DNA of 64,000 nt from positions 1,220,001-1,284,000 of the forward strand of contig JBBBDQ010001154.1 in the NCBI GenBank assembly GCA_037127315.1, given 5' to 3'. The stretch is from Ascarosepion bandense. Its lineage: Eukaryota; Mollusca; Cephalopoda; Sepiida; Sepiidae. The notes beneath the pieces are model-generated. The model worked only from the letters and a program-made list of their open reading frames with translations, was not told the origin of the DNA and searched no databases. A program made the position numbers and the translations under genes. This document shows, piece after piece, positions 24,001 to 34,869 of the stretch (position 1 is its first letter; each line of letters starts with the position of its first letter).

Positions 24001-24364
24001 ACATAAATAATCCAACTTGTGATCAGATGAACCACCATTTAAAGAAAGAAATGATTTATATTTGATCGAGACAGCCCTCCCTCTGTAAACAGTGGGGGTG
24101 CTTGTTTGGACTGAACGTGATTTTCCTCTAAAATGTCTTCTGTTTTTAGTCATTTCCTTTTATCAATTTCATGTTAATTTCTAACATACAATCCCTCGTT
24201 TTGGCTCTGTAGAGTAAGGCGAAACTAGTTAGCTGTTTTTTTTTTTTTTTTTACATCCCTCTTATTAGTGTTTGTCGTAAAATTATGGATAATAAATTTG
24301 GTCTTATTCTTTTTAATGCCGTAATATATAAGAAAAATTAATACACGTTATTTCATGGTGAACT

Positions 24365-24405
24365 GGAAGTATAGGCCTATTTCAGGCGAACCATCGTCAG
24401 CTTCC
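24365..24405 (-). ncRNA. Hammerhead-like motif, minus arm
   Basis: Same motif as 24437-24476 on the opposite strand: helix I GGAAG/CTTCC, core CTGACGA, stem II GG/CC with a TTCG tetraloop, GAAA, and palindromic helix III ATAGGCCTAT with A at the cleavage site. Confidence 0.6.
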
Positions 24406-24436
24406 GTTTTTATTTTATCTTTTGTAAAATAAAGAT

Positions 24437-24476
24437 GGAAGCTGACGATGGTTCACCTGAAATAGGCCTATACTTC
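24437..24476 (+). ncRNA. Hammerhead-like motif, plus arm
   Basis: Helix I GAAG/CTTC (24438-24441 with 24473-24476), core CTGACGA (24442-24448; position 7 may be any base), a short stem II GG/CC with loop TTCA, GAAA at 24459-24462, helix III palindrome ATAGGCCTAT (24462-24471), cleavage A at 24472. The 10.1-11.1 pair beside the core is U-U, which is unusual and may reduce activity. Confidence 0.6.
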
Positions 24477-25306
24477 TGATTCACCATGAAATAACATGTC
24501 TGTCTTAATTTTTCTTATATTTGCTCTATATGTATTTATATGCATATATGTTTAGAGCTCTCTTAGAGTTATCCTACCACTGTATGTACAGGATACTCCT
24601 TCTTCTATACCCACACTGCATGCTGATATATATGAGAAAGAGAGAGAGAGAGAGAGTGTGTGCGAAATAATTTTAAATTTCTTCTTTGAGGTTTCATCTT
24701 CGGTTTTAATTGCAAGAAAATAGCAAAAAACACATGAAAAATAGAGAAATAATAGAAATTACTTTGGTGTACTTAAAGATTTTAGACTATTTTTAATGTC
24801 AATCCAAAATTAACTTCTCTGATTGAAAAACAATATAGATATCTGTTAACTTAAAATAAAGCGAAAAATACAATTGTTAACAGCAACTGTTACATGTGAA
24901 CTCAGTTCAAAAGTAAAATGGGCTAAAAGTGATGAAAGCCTTTTAAAATTTATGAAAGCCTCAAGGATTAGACAGCTTAAGTATTAATGACTAAATATAA
25001 ACATAAGTGAATATTGCTCACAATGGCAAAAATAGACTATCATTATTAAAATACAGTCACATGTCTGCCAGGCAACACTAGCTGTTTATGGTAATTACAT
25101 TCCTGAACAATTACTTCCCAAATAATGCAATATATTTATGCATTTCTGATGAAAATTTTTAGGTACATGCCTTTCTCAAGATAAAAAAAAAGAGTTGTGT
25201 AATGAATAACAGCAATGCCCTCTCTAAAATGAAACATCTTAATTTAAGAGTCATATGAAGTCAAATATTCACCCCAATGTAAAGAGAGGTCGAGAAATGC
25301 ACAAAC

Positions 25307-25390
25307 CTGTTCTGTATTTTTTCTTCAGCTTTTTCCAATTCTATTGAAACATTTGTGTGTAAAGTAGAAAGATCAACAGCACCAGCTGCC
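25307..25390 (-). CDS. DNAH: Dynein heavy chain exon (stem)
   Basis: 84 bp, acceptor CATTTCAG and donor AG/GTTTGT, phase 2 to 2. With neighbours it reads T-AAGAVDLSTLHTNVSIELEK and AEEKIQN. The Glu-Lys-Ala-Glu-Glu-Lys helix precedes the Trp-Phe-Pro segment as in the DNAH3/7/12 group. The donor GTTTGT is weak. Confidence 0.82.
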
Positions 25391-26958
25391 CTGAAATGAT
25401 GAAAAATTAAGAGAAAAAAGTTAGAGGCTCTGGAAATATTTTATTAAAGTTCTAGCATTGCTGTCAAGATTGGACATAATGTTCATAGACAGAATGACAA
25501 TCACGAGAAGAAAAAAAGAACTTTGTTCAGAAGAGTTCTATGTTTACGTCTTAAAAGATAATGTAAAAATAAGTATTGAACTAGAAAATGTAATTAAATT
25601 CAAGAGGAACGGAAAAAAAAGGAAGGATTTTATTATCTTTTCAATTTTGAATTTTAGTTTAAAGTAACAAATTTCTGTTATGGTGAAATTGGTTGAAAAA
25701 TATAGATTTCTCAACATTCCAGATGGATGTTATGGAGGGTCACAATTCAGTTGAAATCTAGATTTATTAGGTTTGGGCAAAAGTTCTCACAAACTTCTTG
25801 TTGAAAACTAGAAATTGGACATACACTTGAAACTGATTAAAAAAAAAAAAAAAGTTGGGGGAGGAGAGAGAGAAAATGCTGACTATTTTTGTAATCCCTT
25901 AGAGGGGAGTTGGACTAACATCTTTTTAATCTTGATATGTCTGATAAAAAAAAAACAAAATCAAAATTAATAATGGAAATTCTTTATCTGAGAAATTTTA
26001 ACAACTGAAAACAATGATTACTTCAAGGTAGCAAATAAACAAAATCAAGAGAAAATCAAGAATGGAAGAATGTAGATACATGATTATATTTGAATTTCAT
26101 TTGATGACAAAGATTTTATGGCTACATACAGTAGAGTATACTTCATGTCAAATGAGTTCCTAAAAACATGGTATACAAGTTCAAATTTTATTGGAAACTA
26201 CTTTCTAAAACTGTTGTAGACTATAAAAATAACCTGAATGTAACATTAAAAAGCAATAATGAAAGAGAAAAAATAAAAAAATCAAGTAACATTAATGTTA
26301 AAAATGCTTTACATAAGAAATTCAACAACTTAAGATTGTCAAGAAAGAGAAATTTTTTTGACTTGAAGAAATGAATGTTAAAATGTAAATGATCCTTATA
26401 CAAAACCTAATTGTTTAATTTGTTTAACATTTTCATAGAGAAACTATCTGTGTTCCATGTCCCTTCCAGAATTGGTAATCCTAGAAATCATGTTTTCCGT
26501 TATTCTCAACAATATTTTCTCACTGAGGATGACAATGTCTTTTTTATGATAATTATTCCTCCATCTACATGCATAAACTTTATTTTTTAAATGGCAACAG
26601 AATCACACCCAGGATCTTTGGTCTGTACCTACCAGTTAAATAAAAATTTTAAAAAAGTATATAATTAGCAAGGTTCCTAATGTTAAAAGAACCACTGGTA
26701 AATAGTTGCACTCTTCCATAATAGGAAACAATTATAAAGAATATTTTTCAACAAATACAAATTTTAACTCCCCTCCCCAATCATAAATAAAAATTTGTAT
26801 TTTGCTCTATTTGCATACAATGCAAGAAATGTATCAGTTTGCAGGGATGCAGAATAAACATTATATCTTGAGAATTTCTAACTTATATCAATAACTATCC
26901 AAGATATATATATATATTAGTAGATACATTTTTATAGTATAAGACTTTACCTTCTCTT

Positions 26959-27266
26959 CAGTCAGTTAAGTGCCATATGTGATACATGCTTGGGCGATCA
27001 TGTCTTGAAAGAGACATGACTGACTGGGCAGAATATTATACCGCAGTAGGTTGCCATTGCTTTCTGTGGTAGACTGGTTGCCAGCCAAGGTTATAGAACC
27101 CAATCAGTCCTATTATTTGACCCATAACTGGAAGGAAGTGGCAGATTAATACCTTTCCCAAGGGTAATTGTGCATAAGTGAAAGGAAGGAATTCAATTGG
27201 AATTCGAACTTGGGCCCCCTCGATTTGTCGTTCCAAGTTGATATCCACTGCACCACAATGCACATC
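26959..27266 (-). repeat. tRNA-derived SINE, family B, copy 2
   Basis: Same family and orientation as 16077-16372. The tRNA-like head is at the right end (TGGTGCAGTGGATATC on the minus strand, plus 27241-27256). The conserved ATGTCTC/GAGACAT stem-loop is at about 26999-27016. Confidence 0.8.
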
Positions 27267-28144
27267 CTACCCTCTCTTAGGTGAACAACAACAAAAAAAA
27301 TTCAAGATTCTAAAGTTTACACAACCTTCTAAAACTGCTTTTAACTATTGAGATAATGCATTGCATTCAGACTTTCTATATATGACATACAAAATAGTTT
27401 TTTTTTATCCTTTATTTTTTTTGTTTTAGAAATCTACATAGAGGTTGCCATAAAAATGCTGTTTATACAACTGAATTCATTCCTTACATTGCTTATGGTG
27501 TTACCACAATGTTTTGGCCAATTGGCTGTGCAGTTTCCTCCAGGTGTAAAAGGAAAGAGAAAAGAGCTTCTATTTTTAGAAAATAAGATGGTAAACAGTG
27601 ATGAATATACCAAGTGTCTCAATTAATTTGCACAGTTCTGAGTCATAATATGAACAAGATAATAGAAGAGTTATACAAACAACTTCTGGATGATAATAGA
27701 TTCTCAAAATTATAGACAATTGCAATGAATATTTACAGTAACATTTTTATACCAAAAACCTTTTGCAAAAAGTGAATTCAGTTGTCCAAACAACTCTGTA
27801 GCAATAATGACTTCTCAAATTATCAACAGAACCATTACATCATTCTTTCTGAACTAATAATTTCCAGATGTTTTAGCTTTAAAAATTGTCATATTAAAAA
27901 ATAATATATTACTTTATTATCTGTATAGATATATGAAAACAAGAGAAAGAAAAAGGATGAAAAATATTTACCATTAAATGGTAAAATAAAAAAAGAGAAA
28001 ATAAGCCAACGCTTCATAGCCCAACTGAAGAGAAAGTTTTGCATAAATTTATAATTTTTTGTCTTCAACTTGAAGAGAAAGTAACAATAGCCACTTAGAT
28101 TCATTTGTGGGGAGGGGTTATTTTAATGCTTATTTATCATTTTA

Positions 28145-28146
28145 TG

Positions 28147-28191
<45 letters not shown>

Positions 28192-28195
28192 GTAA
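28145..28195. repeat. (TA)n microsatellite flanked by TG/CA
   Basis: Alternating T/A tract between TGTGTG and CACACA, so the whole is palindromic. Confidence 0.95.
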
Positions 28196-28990
28196 TTATT
28201 ATAACAATAATTACCATATATTTATTGTCTACTTTTGAACTGAGCACTTTTTAAAAGTAAATATCTAAAGGTGGAATGTACTTTCATTAGTAACCATTAC
28301 TTATATATGACACACATTTTTATAACAAAATTTATCGTAAATAATTAGGCTGGTAGAAATAAATATATATGCTGTTTGATTATAAACAGAATATCTACTT
28401 AAGTACGAGTATTGATCAAAAATAATGTTCAAACAAATCATTTCAAGATATATAAAAACATTTTAATGGATACTCATATTTGAATAGCTTCTCAGCTTTT
28501 CTTATTATACAGTATATTTATTTACATCTACCAGCCTGAAAAATAAATATACTGCTTAATTATAAAAGCAGAGCATCTACTCAAATATAAGCATCCATTA
28601 AAAATAAGGTTTAAATATATAAATTAAAAATATGTCAGATTTTATCCATTTCATATACATAGATAATTACTTTTTCAAATAAAACTTTGAAAATCATGTT
28701 CATTTCTACAAAGTATGTTCGTTTCATCAGCAAGGCTTTTTATTATGGAAAAATTCAAAAGGTTTTTTCTACACCGGAAGTTCACTTAAAAAGAAGGAAA
28801 AGAAAGAAGTAAGAAAGAAAAGTGAGAGAGGGAGTAAAAAAAGAGAGGGAAGTGTATGTGAGAAGACAGGCGTCTAGATGCTTTTTCAGAGGGTAGAGAA
28901 AAAGAGATTGAAAACAAAGAGATAACGAAATAGATTCAAACTCAGTCTTTGGAAAGGACATTTAAGGATTATGTATGTGTAAAAAAATGT

Positions 28991-29291
28991 GTGTTGTGGT
29001 GCAGTGGATATCAGCTTCGAACTTGAAATCCGGGAGCTGAGATCGAATTCCAGTTGAATTCCTTGCATTCACTTATAAGCAAATACCCTTGGGAAAGGTA
29101 TTAATCCATCTCTTCTCTCCAGTTGTGGGTTAAATAGGACAGATTGGGTTCTATAGCCTTGGCTGGCAATCAGTCTACCGCAGAAAGTAATGGCAACCTC
29201 CTATGAGATAATCTTTTGTCCAGTCAGTCATGTCTCTTTTGAGACATGATCACCCAAAGCGTGTATCATGTATGCCATTTACTGACTGAGG
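28991..29291 (+). repeat. tRNA-derived SINE, family B, copy 3
   Basis: The plus-strand copy. A box GTGGTGCAGTGGATATC at about 28996 and B-box-like GAGATCGAATTCCAG at 29038-29052 mark the tRNA-like head; the body and the ATGTCTC...GAGACAT stem-loop (29229-29248) follow, then the TTTACTGACTGA tail. Its sequence gives the clearest view of the family's layout. Confidence 0.82.
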
Positions 29292-29754
29292 TGTAAAAAA
29301 ATAAAAAATAAGCGTGTCACAGGAATGGAAGTGGGAGGAAAGGAAACAGGAAATGAGGGGAAAAAATGAAAAAAGGGGTGATAGGGGAAGTTATCGGACA
29401 GAAAGGGAGAAAAAAGGAAGAAATGAAAAAGAGAAAGAGGGGAAACATATGTTGGATGTGCAGACGTGACAATTGTTAGCCAGGGAGGGTGGAAAGAAAG
29501 AGATATAGATACCTAAACAGGAGAAAGAGCGAAAATAGAGGACATGACATATTTGTCTTTGCCAAAAATTTTTAAATAATTTTACGTTCAAAATTTTACA
29601 TAAAACAGAGTTTAACTATTGTTGAGATGAAATTAATAATATTAAGTTTAAAACCCAATTATTTAAAAAAAGTTTACATTGGATCTACTAAGAACACTTT
29701 TAAGCAGTGGTGGTATTTTCATTTAACTTCCTTAAAAAATAACACATACTGAAA

Positions 29755-30545
29755 CCAAACACCCCTTTCTGCATATTTTTGGCAGTTAAAAGATACAAAT
29801 AAAACCCCCAAGTAAAATGGAAAATTCTAGAAAAAAAAAAAGAATGTGAAAATCATTCTATGACATCTGCCCTCTATAAGGTTCTCTAAAAATAAAGTAC
29901 TACTAAACCACAGAAATGAATTGACAGTATTATGTACATACTACAAATATTTCTCTTTAAAAATTCATTATTATTGTTCATTTATAACTTATGCTCTAAT
30001 ATTACTTAAAAATTATTTTACTAAAATTATTGACCCACACAATACTTATTTGGTTTTCATAACTCCAATATACCTTAGTATACCATAGTTATTTAATTCT
30101 AACCTAAACAATACAGCCCCTTTAACAGATGAGGTTGTACAAAATCAAATTTTTGAAAAATGTAAAATCCAACCTGTTGTTAAAAAATGTCTACTCATTT
30201 ATATAATGTATGTTTTTAGTATGTATCTTACCAAGATAAAATTAACATGTCATGTTTTGACATTAAGCTATATTGTTCTCTTTTGCGACCCAAATTTTCA
30301 ACTCTGTAGTTCAACTTAATTCTCACTTGATTGTAGGTGTGTCAGTATTGCTCAATCATATTGTTCAACTTCCTCCAACCACTCCTCCTTAATTTTCTGA
30401 ATAACCATGAATTCATCTTATATTTTCTAAATAAATCATTTTCACCATTTATTTTTAAAATATCACCTGAAGAACAACAATATTGTTCTGAAATATGAAA
30501 ATTTTTATGTAGTGATATATTTTTATAAACCATTTTAATAACAAA
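29755..30545 (+). mobile_element. Second copy of the right half of the 20.6-21.9 kb PLE, with an insertion
   Basis: From about 29762 it tracks 21248-21865 closely over several hundred bases (shared TTTCTGCATATTTTTGGCAG and AAAGTACTACTAAACCACAG). It has an extra block of about 165 bp (roughly 30282-30448) that the first copy lacks, either an insertion here or a deletion there. Its right end keeps a hammerhead-like motif. Confidence 0.8.
30461..30517 (+). ncRNA. Hammerhead-like motif at the PLE end
   Basis: Helix I TATCAC/GTGATA (30461-30466 with 30512-30517, six pairs), core CTGAAGA 30467-30473, stem II ACAA/TTGT, GAAA at 30490-30493 and cleavage A at 30511. Better kept than the matching end at 21772-21829, where the core reads CTGAAAA. 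Confidence 0.6.
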
Positions 30546-30639
30546 ATTACGATATTAATTCTACTTTGTATTGAGCACTGTTTATAAAAGTAAATTCATG
30601 AACAGTGGGTTTTAATCTATCTTTTCTTTCATTTATGTA

Positions 30640-30642
30640 TGC

Positions 30643-30692
<50 letters not shown>
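30640..30692. repeat. (TA)n(CA)n microsatellite
   Basis: Alternating T/A tract ending in CACACACA, about 95 bp right of the PLE copy at 29755-30545. Confidence 0.95.
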
Positions 30693-30693
<1 letters not shown>

Positions 30694-31184
30694 AACACCT
30701 TGGTTCATTGCATTAATATATTTGTATGCATTATATATTATTATATGCTTTTAAAATATGCCTGTTTTTAAAGCTATAATAAAATTTTGTATTCTCCATA
30801 ATTTACTCTACTATATTAATATTATATATCATATAATCATCCTCAATAGAATTCAAGTGTTATGACAGATACAACATGTAAGATTCTGTCGGTTTTGATG
30901 CAGTATTTTAATGCAGGCCTCAAAGTGAAGCTGCTCCAATAATTTTAGAAGTGAAAGGAAATTAACCAATATATGACTGTCCTATCCAAAACTGATTGAA
31001 GTGTTGTAAAGTGACGATTTGTCCCTTGTAATGAAACCTGGAAGTGGATGACTCAGTTTTTTTTTTTTTTGCATTAAAACACAACAGAGAGGAAATGAAA
31101 CTATAACCACCAGAGCTTGAAAACATTTACAAGAATTCAGACCATCAAAAAAATACAGTATGCAGAGCCTTATATAAGCTTTAA

Positions 31185-31478
31185 AAAAGGAAAAAAGGAG
31201 AAAAAGGAGAAAAAGGAAAAAAGAAGAAAAAAGAAAAAAGGAGAAAAAGGAAAAAAGAAGAAAAAAGAAAAATGGAAAAAGAAAAAAAGGAAAAAGGAAA
31301 AAAGGAAAAAAGGAAAAAGGAAAAAAGGAAAGAGGAAAAAGGAAAAAAGGAAAAAGGAAAAAGGAAAAAAGGAAAAAGGAAAAAAGGAAAAAGAAAAAAG
31401 GAAAAAGAAAAAAGGAAAAAAGAAAAAAGAAAAAAGGAAAAAAGAAAAGGAAAAAAAAGAAAAGGAAAAATAGAAATT
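31185..31478. repeat. Purine-strand minisatellite (GGAAAAA)n
   Basis: About 290 bp of almost pure A/G on the plus strand, built of variable GGAAAAA and GAAAAAA units. It is open in several frames only because it contains no pyrimidines; the apparent Lys/Glu-rich and, on the other strand, Phe/Ser-rich proteins are artefacts. Such tracts can form triplexes. Confidence 0.95.
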
Positions 31479-33123
31479 ACTTAGAAAAGAGCCCATTAAT
31501 ATTTTATTAATTACTTTGAATTCAGAGTTTCCTTTTAAGAATTTTCTTTTACACTAATTTCTAAATAACTGATTGACATTTGCGGAGAGCTGAAATGTAT
31601 ATCTGCTAAAATGCTGTGATAAAAACAGGCAAAAGGTGATTGAAGCTACACAATCGTCTTGCCTATAATTACAAAGAAACTGAAATGCAGAAAGTGATAA
31701 TTAAATTGATAATATTGTAACCACTCTTGCCAACTGTTAATTGAAAAAGGGGTGAGGCACCTATAGGTGGAACACTGAAGAATGGACATTGTTGCCATAG
31801 TTGTCTGGCAGTAATTGAACAAAGTCATCATCAGTGGATGCAGCTGGTGCAAATTGTACTTGATAATTTTCTGATTAGCCTGGAATTTTTCATGCCACTT
31901 CTGAGAATAATTCAAACCTCTGGAATGAAAAGATAAAGAGAAAATGACAAACATTTCGCCAGAGGCTTGATGACTTTAAATTATAGAAGTGGAAAAATAT
32001 GCAGTAAAATCATTAACATTGTATTTACAACATATGTAGAATAACTTGATCCTGTCAGTAATACTTGCCTTCTTCATTCTTGAGTTTTCTAGTTTTCAAT
32101 AGAACACTATCATATAATAATTATCAATCACTTACATTATACACACAAGAATGGATTTATAAGCCCATAACCTGACACAGTCAAAAGCTAAGTTTTTATG
32201 GAAAGTTTTCACTATATAATGTCTATACTATGCGATTAATATTCACCACTGAATTTTGTGCATTAACGAGGAAGATTATATTGAAAAATATTTGTGTAGG
32301 ATAAATTATTTTTATCATTTTCTGCAAACATGAATGAATCAATATATAATAGCCTTGTTCTGTCAGTAACAACTGCATTAATTTCTAACCACATACAGTT
32401 CTTTTATTTTTTTATTTTTAGTGAATAATGCTCAGACTATCTTAAACTAGCTAAAAAATATTTTAGGCTCCAAATTGCAAAATTTAATGATTAAATCCTC
32501 GTATTTACTTTATCAGTGCTAATATTTACTCTGATGATTTTAATTCATTTATAATGTGAATAACCTTGATCTTACACCAAGGCCAACAATCATTAAGAGT
32601 AGACCATTAAAAATTCTTCTGTGAGAAAGGCTAAAATGCATCTTCTCTATCCTCTAAGCAGGCTTTTCAAATTGATACTCAGTAAGTTTTCCAACAGAAT
32701 TTAAATAGGTATTAAAACAAGTTTGAATTACTAATCTAACTATATTCCTAAAGATACTATAAAGATTTGGAAATATGCTTACCTCATATATGGGAGGGGG
32801 CGCTGAAAAGTATTTAACACCCTTTCTAAAATTTGACCAAATGACCAAACAGATTCTATACAAAAAAAAGCATCTATGTTAGCCCAAGAACATATAAGTT
32901 GGCCCCACATATATTATTATGCACTCTCATATATAAATATAATTTTTTTTATTTGTGTTCACTGTATGAGGAGCTTCAGATGGGGGAAGTAAATAATCAG
33001 TTATGTTTGGTCATTAAAATACTAATTTTAGTAAGTAAGTCGAGGCAAGTACCCCCTTCTATAGATAAAGATAGCTAAAAATATGATGCATTAGTTCTAT
33101 ACATCTTAACCATGATATCACAG

Positions 33124-33126
<3 letters not shown>

Positions 33127-33172
<46 letters not shown>
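33127..33172. repeat. (TA)n microsatellite
   Basis: Left flank of the foldback element at 33175-33617; the partner tract lies at 33644-33678. Confidence 0.95.
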
Positions 33173-33177
<5 letters not shown>

Positions 33178-33217
33178 GTTAAATAAAATAAAGACGAGGA
33201 AAACTGTATTTTAAATC

Positions 33218-33255
33218 GCCTACACGTTTCATCCTGTGGTGGACTTTATCAAGGC
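33218..33255 (-). ncRNA. Hammerhead relic, minus arm
   Basis: Minus strand: helix I GCC/GGC, core TTGATAA in place of CTGANGA (C3 and G8 lost), stem II TCC/GGA, GAAA, helix III ACGTGT, A at the cleavage site. Should be inactive. Confidence 0.55.
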
Positions 33256-33535
33256 AAAAAGACAAAATGAGCTTTATTCTAAATTACATATCTATAAGCA
33301 GTGTTGGCAACCACAAATTATACTAAAACAGACTAACATACATAATAAAAATTTCAAAGAAAAAGGTTGAATTCCCTTCATTTTAATATCTCCTGACTTT
33401 GCACTACACATGAAGAAATTCTAAAAACTAAAATATTCTGTTAATCTTTTGAAATGATCTGTGAGTGTCTTTGTGGTTGCCAACACTGTTTGTTTATAGA
33501 TACGTAATTTAGAATGAAGCTCATTTCGTCTTTTT

Positions 33536-33573
33536 GCCTTGATAAAGTCCATCACAGAATGAAACGCGTAGGC
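33536..33573 (+). ncRNA. Hammerhead relic, plus arm
   Basis: Helix I GCC/GGC (33536-33538 with 33571-33573), core TTGATAA, GAAA at 33561-33564, helix III palindrome ACGCGT, A at 33570. The same two core changes as in the other arm, so the loss predates or spread with the inverted arrangement. Confidence 0.55.
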
Positions 33574-33644
33574 GATTTAAAATACAGTTTTCCTCGTCTT
33601 TATTTTATTTAACCATTCTGTCCTTAATCTCAGATTATAACTGA

Positions 33645-33678
<34 letters not shown>

Positions 33679-33796
33679 CTTCATATAATCTAATTTGATT
33701 CTGTTACAGAAACATTTCACGTCATTGTATTTTCTCCTGATACTAATACACAATCAGTCAAATATTTTTAAGAACAAGTTTTGAAATATAGACCTT

Positions 33797-33990
33797 AACT
33801 AAACTTAGCTTAGTATGACATAAGGCCACATGTAGAACACCCAGCAAGGATTGAGCTCGTTACAATAGTTTACAAGACTACTATATTGCTAACCACTTCT
33901 CTAAAATGAGGTATCAAAATATATTTATTAAGCTTAGTATGACAAGGTTACACAGTGTGGATCAAATTCATTACAGTAGTATCAGTCTTC
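33797..33990 (-). repeat. tRNA-derived SINE, family C, decayed dimer
   Basis: Two worn units related to 19330-19640 (shared CTTAGTATGACA-type and GCTAACCA phrases, A and B box remnants on the minus strand). Confidence 0.55.
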
Positions 33991-34091
33991 ATGCCTAGCT
34001 TTTTCAATGTTTTTTCATGTTTAAATGCCTAACATCTTTGATAAATACAAGCATAAAAATGATTTATTCTTAAAAAAAAGTTTTGTCTTAC

Positions 34092-34170
34092 GTTGGTTCA
34101 GATGGTGGTGGTCCAGCCTTATCTTCCTCAGTCAAGCCATATATATTAGGCATCACCAAGACATGTTGCA
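34092..34170 (-). CDS. DNAH: Dynein heavy chain exon (stem)
   Basis: 79 bp, acceptor TTGTTTCAG and donor AAC/GTAAGA, phase 1 to 2. It reads VQHVLVMPNIYGLTEEDKAG followed by PPPSEP. The Gln-(His/Tyr)-Val-Leu-x-x-Pro segment continues the Asp-Tyr-Glu-Arg-Ser-Met helix from the previous exon. Confidence 0.85.
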
Positions 34171-34869
34171 CTGAAACAAGTTAGATTTCTATTAACAGAA
34201 ATTCACATCAACAGGAAGTGAGGAGTTGTGCAATTGTTAAGAAAACATAATCAGCTTTCAAGTTCTGTTCATTCCACACTAATACACGGATGAAATCCTT
34301 TTTCTTTGGATTCCTTATGAAAGTAGAAAGGGACTTTTCTCAAAGGAAAAGCACTTTCTGTTGAGCATCTTGACTACCCAGAGAGCAACAACTGAAAGCT
34401 GAAGAGTCAACTTTGGCTGACTACAATTATTTATATATAGATTGCAATAAGTTTTTGTTTCTGGTCAAAATGCCATTTTACACTCACCTTAAAAAAAAAA
34501 AAAAAACTTTTGAGAAGCTATTGTCTTGCTCTTCAACAGAAGCATTAATTGCAACAAAAATCATTAGCTGAAAACAACAGAGAAAAGACACTACAATTAG
34601 AATTCACTTTAATTTTCAATATAATTTATGTAGCAATATATCAGTAGCAATACCTAGACATGTTATATGGGTGGGGGGAGGTCAGGCTAAAGCATTTTTC
34701 TTTTAACAAAAAGTTATTGCAAAAGAAAAATATACAATTTCTAGTAACTTGCTTTCTATGGATTTCAATTATCAACCATTCAGAAAATGTTGGTTTTTAA
34801 GCATTTAGTTTATTGTGCAAGTTCTGATTAAAGGAAGATTTTCAACTTGGTCATTAAGTCTATGATATA

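Larger units (their letters stand above)
22770..24230 (+). mobile_element. Penelope-like element with RT and GIY-YIG endonuclease
   Basis: The best preserved PLE in the window. Parts in order: an N-terminal RT segment (22846-23090, with KVAKWIATLLQPVLEHY and KDYFTFVERM), an open RT block (23138-23647), and, after frameshifts, a zinc/GIY-YIG endonuclease fragment (about 23850-24000, CSAGYIGRTTQW). A palindromic end with two hammerhead-like motifs follows at 24325-24520. PLEs copy themselves by target-primed reverse transcription. Several stops and shifts show it is dead. Confidence 0.8.
24325..24520. repeat. Palindromic PLE terminus
   Basis: Inverted repeat centred near 24420. The arms pair AAGAAAAATTAATACAC-type ends at about 24330 with their complement near 24515, and the inner 40 bp pair almost perfectly. 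Each arm carries a hammerhead-like motif, one per strand. It lies at the 3' end of the PLE. Confidence 0.85.
33175..33617. mobile_element. Foldback element with a hammerhead-like motif in each arm
   Basis: Arms of about 140 bp, 33175-33312 and 33474-33617, are inverted repeats with a few mismatches; the 160-bp spacer is AT-rich with no ORF. Both outer ends face (TA)n tracts. Each arm holds a decayed hammerhead. No transposase is present. It is most likely a non-autonomous relative of the PLEs nearby. Confidence 0.85.

Noticed and set aside
25768..25800. Possible mariner end TTAGGTTTGGGCAAAAGTT
   Set aside because: Single end only; no inverted partner or transposase within reach.
31117..31496. 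Long open frames on both strands, Lys/Glu-rich one way and Phe/Ser-rich the other
   Set aside because: They exist only because the tract is almost pure purine; no start context or domain.
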